Of a DNA stretch of 64,000 nucleotides, positions 63,039 through 64,000 are shown piece by piece; positions within the stretch are counted from its first letter, which is position 1; the number at the start of each line of letters is the position of its first letter. The DNA comes from Candidatus Melainabacteria bacterium. Its GTDB lineage: Bacteria > Cyanobacteriota > Vampirovibrionia > Gastranaerophilales > Gastranaerophilaceae. The stretch spans positions 186,001-250,000 of the forward strand of contig QHMG01000004.1 in NCBI GenBank assembly GCA_003258725.1, written 5' to 3'. Both the position numbers and the translations under genes were made by a program. Under the pieces are notes generated by a model that did not search any database, was not told the DNA's origin, and worked only from the letters and a program-made list of their open reading frames with translations.

Positions 63039-63116
63039 AATGTTCTGTCGTTCTGAACTTGTATGACAGAATCTCACAAATATTGCGACCCTGAAATAAA
63101 TTCAGGGTGACATTGA
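63039..63116. repeat. dispersed intergenic repeat, copy B
   Basis: Diverged copy of the 39793-39866 element (aatgtt-ctg...gaacttg...gaccctgaaa...ttcagggtgacatt). It occupies most of the 136-nt gap between the SpoA-protein stop and the FliO-like start, inside the export operon, with an internal hairpin ccctgaa/ttcaggg. Confidence 0.75.
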
Positions 63117-63136
63117 GCCCCCAATGCCCTTATCTA

Positions 63137-64000
63137 CTAGATATCTTCGTCATCAAGTTCAAAATCGCTGTAATCGAAATCCTCATCGCCTTGACCATCT
63201 TCAGGCATATCGCCCATTTCTTGCATAGGTTCGCCAGCCATTTCATCTTGATGCATTTCAACATCGCTGTCAGGAATTGGCAATTCTTGTTGCATTTCTG
63301 GCATTGGTTGAGGTGCTGGTGCAGACGGTGCATCAGCGAAAATGTGGTTAATTTTTACGCCATAGCGGTCGTTTACGATAACAAGTTCGCCTGTTGCAAT
63401 TGTTTTTTCTTCAACTTTTAGCGTAATGTTGTTGTTGTAAACAGAGCCGATATCTACAACCAAACCGTCTTCGATATTTTTTAATTCGCCCAAAGAAATT
63501 TTCACTTTGTCGAATTCTGCGCCCATTTCCACCTGAATACTGTCCCAAAGGTTTGCTGGTGGCATGTTTGAAGCCATTTCTTCTTCTCCTCCGTTATCTA
63601 CTGATATAATTAATGCTGGGTTAGGGGCTATTCTAAAATCTTTGGAGTAGCCCATATATCGCAAATTCATAAGCTGAATGTTGCTATTGTCTAAAACTAC
63701 AATGTCTTCGACTTCTAAGGATTTTAAATCTTTTACTGTAAAACTTGTTGTGCCAACAGAGATGTTGACCTCTACTAAACTACCCAAGAAAGAGTCATTA
63801 GAGAATTTCTGTTCTCCTAGCTGAATTTCTTGTGGCGAAATTAAAGTGTTTGGGAATGAAACGATAATTTTACCACATCTTCCAGATTCGTTGTCTTTAA
63901 TTATGAAGGTTAAATGTACGGTGTCGAATTTCTTTACTGTGCCATCATATTGTTGTGGTATAAAGTTAGAGCTTATAAAATTATATAAATTATCATTGTA
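63137..64000 (-). CDS. SpoA-domain protein (FliM/FliN/FliY or SctQ type), 5' end beyond window
   Basis: The frame is open to the right edge; the TTG at 63787 would truncate a conserved-looking N-terminal region, so the gene starts beyond 64000. At least 287 residues are visible. One SpoA-type surface-presentation domain is clear (VEMGAEFDKVKISLGELKNIEDGLVV to VNDRYGVKINHIF in outline, about 63350-63545), and a preceding LVEVNISVGTTSFTVKDLKSL element looks like a second, shorter SpoA. An unusual acidic Asp/Glu/Met/Pro-rich tail of ~65 residues follows. SctQ and FliM/FliN form the rotor or sorting ring at the base of the export apparatus. Confidence 0.78.
   Translation of the reverse strand, partial: YNDNLYNFISSNFIPQQYDGTVKKFDTVHLTFIIKDNESGRCGKIIVSFPNTLISPQEIQLGEQKFSNDSFLGSLVEVNISVGTTSFTVKDLKSLEVEDIVVLDNSNIQLMNLRYMGYSKDFRIAPNPALIISVDNGGEEEMASNMPPANLWDSIQVEMGAEFDKVKISLGELKNIEDGLVVDIGSVYNNNITLKVEEKTIATGELVIVNDRYGVKINHIFADAPSAPAPQPMPEMQQELPIPDSDVEMHQDEMAGEPMQEMGDMPEDGQGDEDFDYSDFELDDEDI

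Noticed and set aside
1..64000. CRISPR array, rRNA genes, prophage or insertion sequence
   Set aside because: No regularly spaced repeat-spacer array, no rRNA-like stretch, and no transposase, integrase or phage structural gene was seen on either strand.

Overview
The window looks like a chromosomal stretch from a non-photosynthetic relative of Cyanobacteria, most likely a gut-type Gastranaerophilales (Melainabacteria/Vampirovibrionia). The main evidence is the RNA polymerase beta' subunit. It is split into rpoC1 and rpoC2, and rpoC2 carries an insertion of roughly 660 residues in the trigger-loop region, as in Cyanobacteria. There are no photosynthesis genes, the DNA is AT-rich, and flagellar/type III export genes are present. 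The lineage is an inference; I could not run a phylogeny.

Layout. 1-4.4 kb: end of rpoC1 and all of rpoC2. 4.5-9.2 kb: an acyltransferase, a long leader that may be a structured RNA, three lineage-specific genes (two of them tandem paralogues) and a membrane TPR protein. 9.4-15.9 kb: an exported protein, a peptide-type ABC importer (binding protein plus two permeases, no ATPase), an MgtC-family protein and a TPR protein. 15.9-20.5 kb: a U32-family protein, UDP-xylose synthase and two glycan-synthesis genes. 20.6-28 kb: tRNA-Cys, tuf, a TPR protein, a 77-residue protein, gpmI and a SNF2 helicase. 28-35.3 kb: a tightly packed minus-strand operon that puts HD-GYP, TPR and two response-regulator genes upstream of a pentapeptide-repeat gene, rsmE and cca. 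35.4-38.5 kb: glycosyltransferase, UDP-galactopyranose mutase and a companion. 38.5-47.5 kb: DHH phosphoesterase, repeats, a coiled-coil protein behind a sigma-28-like promoter, era, a large cell-envelope protein, a sugar-binding lipoprotein and two HNH-like paralogues. 47.6-54.7 kb: a flagellar export operon (fliP-fliQ-fliR-flhB-flhA-PilZ) with two unusual genes at its 3' end. 54.8-60.6 kb: L21/L27, smpB, radical SAM, small zinc-ribbon and redox proteins, SPFH/NfeD, a Gln-rich protein and a candidate type I toxin-antitoxin locus. 60.7-64 kb: a second export-gate operon (SpoA protein-FliO-like-SctR-SctS-SctT) running off the right edge.

How the genes connect. The window holds two complete sets of export-gate pore proteins (P/Q/R). 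One is classically flagellar. The other has SctR/SctS-like sequence features but a FliO-like neighbour and flagellar gene order. A PilZ protein and an HD-GYP phosphodiesterase point to cyclic-di-GMP control. Several lineage-specific proteins share a short N-terminal motif around a Phe-Thr or Phe-X-Gly, and one coiled-coil gene has a flagellar-type promoter. These are candidate clients of the export systems, but that link is inferred. The most self-contained new candidate is the toxin/antisense-RNA pair at 57.9-58.2 kb.
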